NCBI GenBank assembly: GCA_030426345.1
Contig: JAUHYU010000008.1
Location: 29,632 to 93,631, forward strand
DNA: 64,000 nucleotides
From: Bacteroidia bacterium
GTDB lineage: Bacteria; Bacteroidota; Bacteroidia; Cytophagales; Cyclobacteriaceae
Direction of reading: 5' to 3'
The notes beneath the pieces are model-generated. The model saw only the letters and a program-made list of their open reading frames with translations, was not told where the DNA came from and did not search any database. Position numbers and translations under genes: made by a program. Shown here in pieces: positions 63,854-64,000 of this stretch (the first letter of the stretch is position 1; each line of letters begins with the position of its first letter).

Positions 63854-64000
63854 GTCGAGTAGGTAAAGGGGAGTCACACCCCTAAACCTCTCACAGAACC
63901 GTACGTGAACCTCTCGATTCATACGGCTCTTATTATACAGTCAAACTTACCCGAGATTAGCTATCAAACCAGTTGGTAACCCAATGACCAATGATAAAAC
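63854..64000 (-). mobile_element. Group II intron, 3' end only, cut by window edge
   Basis: Domains V and VI are visible on the minus strand, with the intron 3' terminus (CTCGAC) at 63854. The reverse transcriptase gene would lie beyond 64000. Insertion is 10 bases behind the stop of the DUF3883 gene in opposite orientation. Confidence 0.88.
63857..63929 (-). ncRNA. Group II intron domains V and VI
   Basis: Domain V (63895-63929) is a 35-base hairpin starting GAGCCGTATG with a GAGA tetraloop and ending CACGTACGGTTCT. Domain VI (63857-63892) pairs GAGAGG with CCT and CTC, leaving an unpaired A at 63860, exactly 7 bases from the intron end, the expected branch-point position. Confidence 0.9.

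Noticed and set aside
1..64000. CRISPR arrays, rRNA and tRNA genes
   Set aside because: No regularly spaced direct repeats and no cloverleaf or TTCGA-type T-arm in a suitable context were found by reading.

Overview
The window looks like a chromosomal segment of a Bacteroidota bacterium, most likely order Cytophagales. The evidence is a BipA/TypA, cold-shock, DUF92 and DUF3857 gene complement typical of that phylum, a GH92 glycosidase and FHS-family sugar transporters. Most start codons have an A-rich leader instead of a Shine-Dalgarno sequence, and some promoters show a TAnnTTTG -7 box. No rRNA, tRNA or CRISPR array was seen.

Layout. 1-11.1 kb: an envelope protein cut by the left edge, a Lys-rich histone-like protein, a large secreted HExxH/beta-propeller/beta-barrel protein, DUF92, typA, a cold-shock gene, a CvfB-like RNA-binding protein and a TPR protein. 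11.3-19.4 kb: two tandem DUF3857 proteins (one with an intact transglutaminase triad, one without the Cys), msrA, a PhoD-like lipoprotein and an aldose epimerase lipoprotein. 19.6-25.5 kb: a six-gene operon (TetR, LolA-like carrier, two FtsX permeases, LolD-like ATPase, porin-like barrel) that reads as a complete trans-envelope export route. 25.6-34.8 kb: a PVC-type haem dehydrogenase, a Tat-exported sugar isomerase-like protein, an LpxH-like phosphatase with a glycosyltransferase, and xseA-xseB followed by a frameshifted dinB. 35-44.2 kb: GH92, a CBS protein, a protealysin-emfourin protease/inhibitor pair, a NEW3-ABC exporter operon whose genes all have strong Bacillota-style ribosome binding sites, and an AI-2E permease.

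44.3-59.0 kb is a sugar locus. A XylR-type regulator, a FucP-like symporter and a ROK kinase face an oxidoreductase, a second symporter, two HGSNAT-like acyltransferases with a TIMP-like protein between them, three phosphoesterases and a putative glycosidase. 59.0-64.0 kb is an accessory zone. It holds gene remnants, a stand-alone SLATT-type membrane protein, a PhyH dioxygenase, a sialidase-like lipoprotein, an AT-rich DUF3883 nuclease-type defence gene, and the 3' end of a group II intron running in from the right edge.

The strongest genome-scale signal is a dispersed palindrome, TCCATGGA, usually followed by a T-run and GCTTTT. It occurs inside genes, at gene ends and as perfect terminator hairpins throughout the window. 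It looks like a highly iterated motif or uptake-signal-like sequence.
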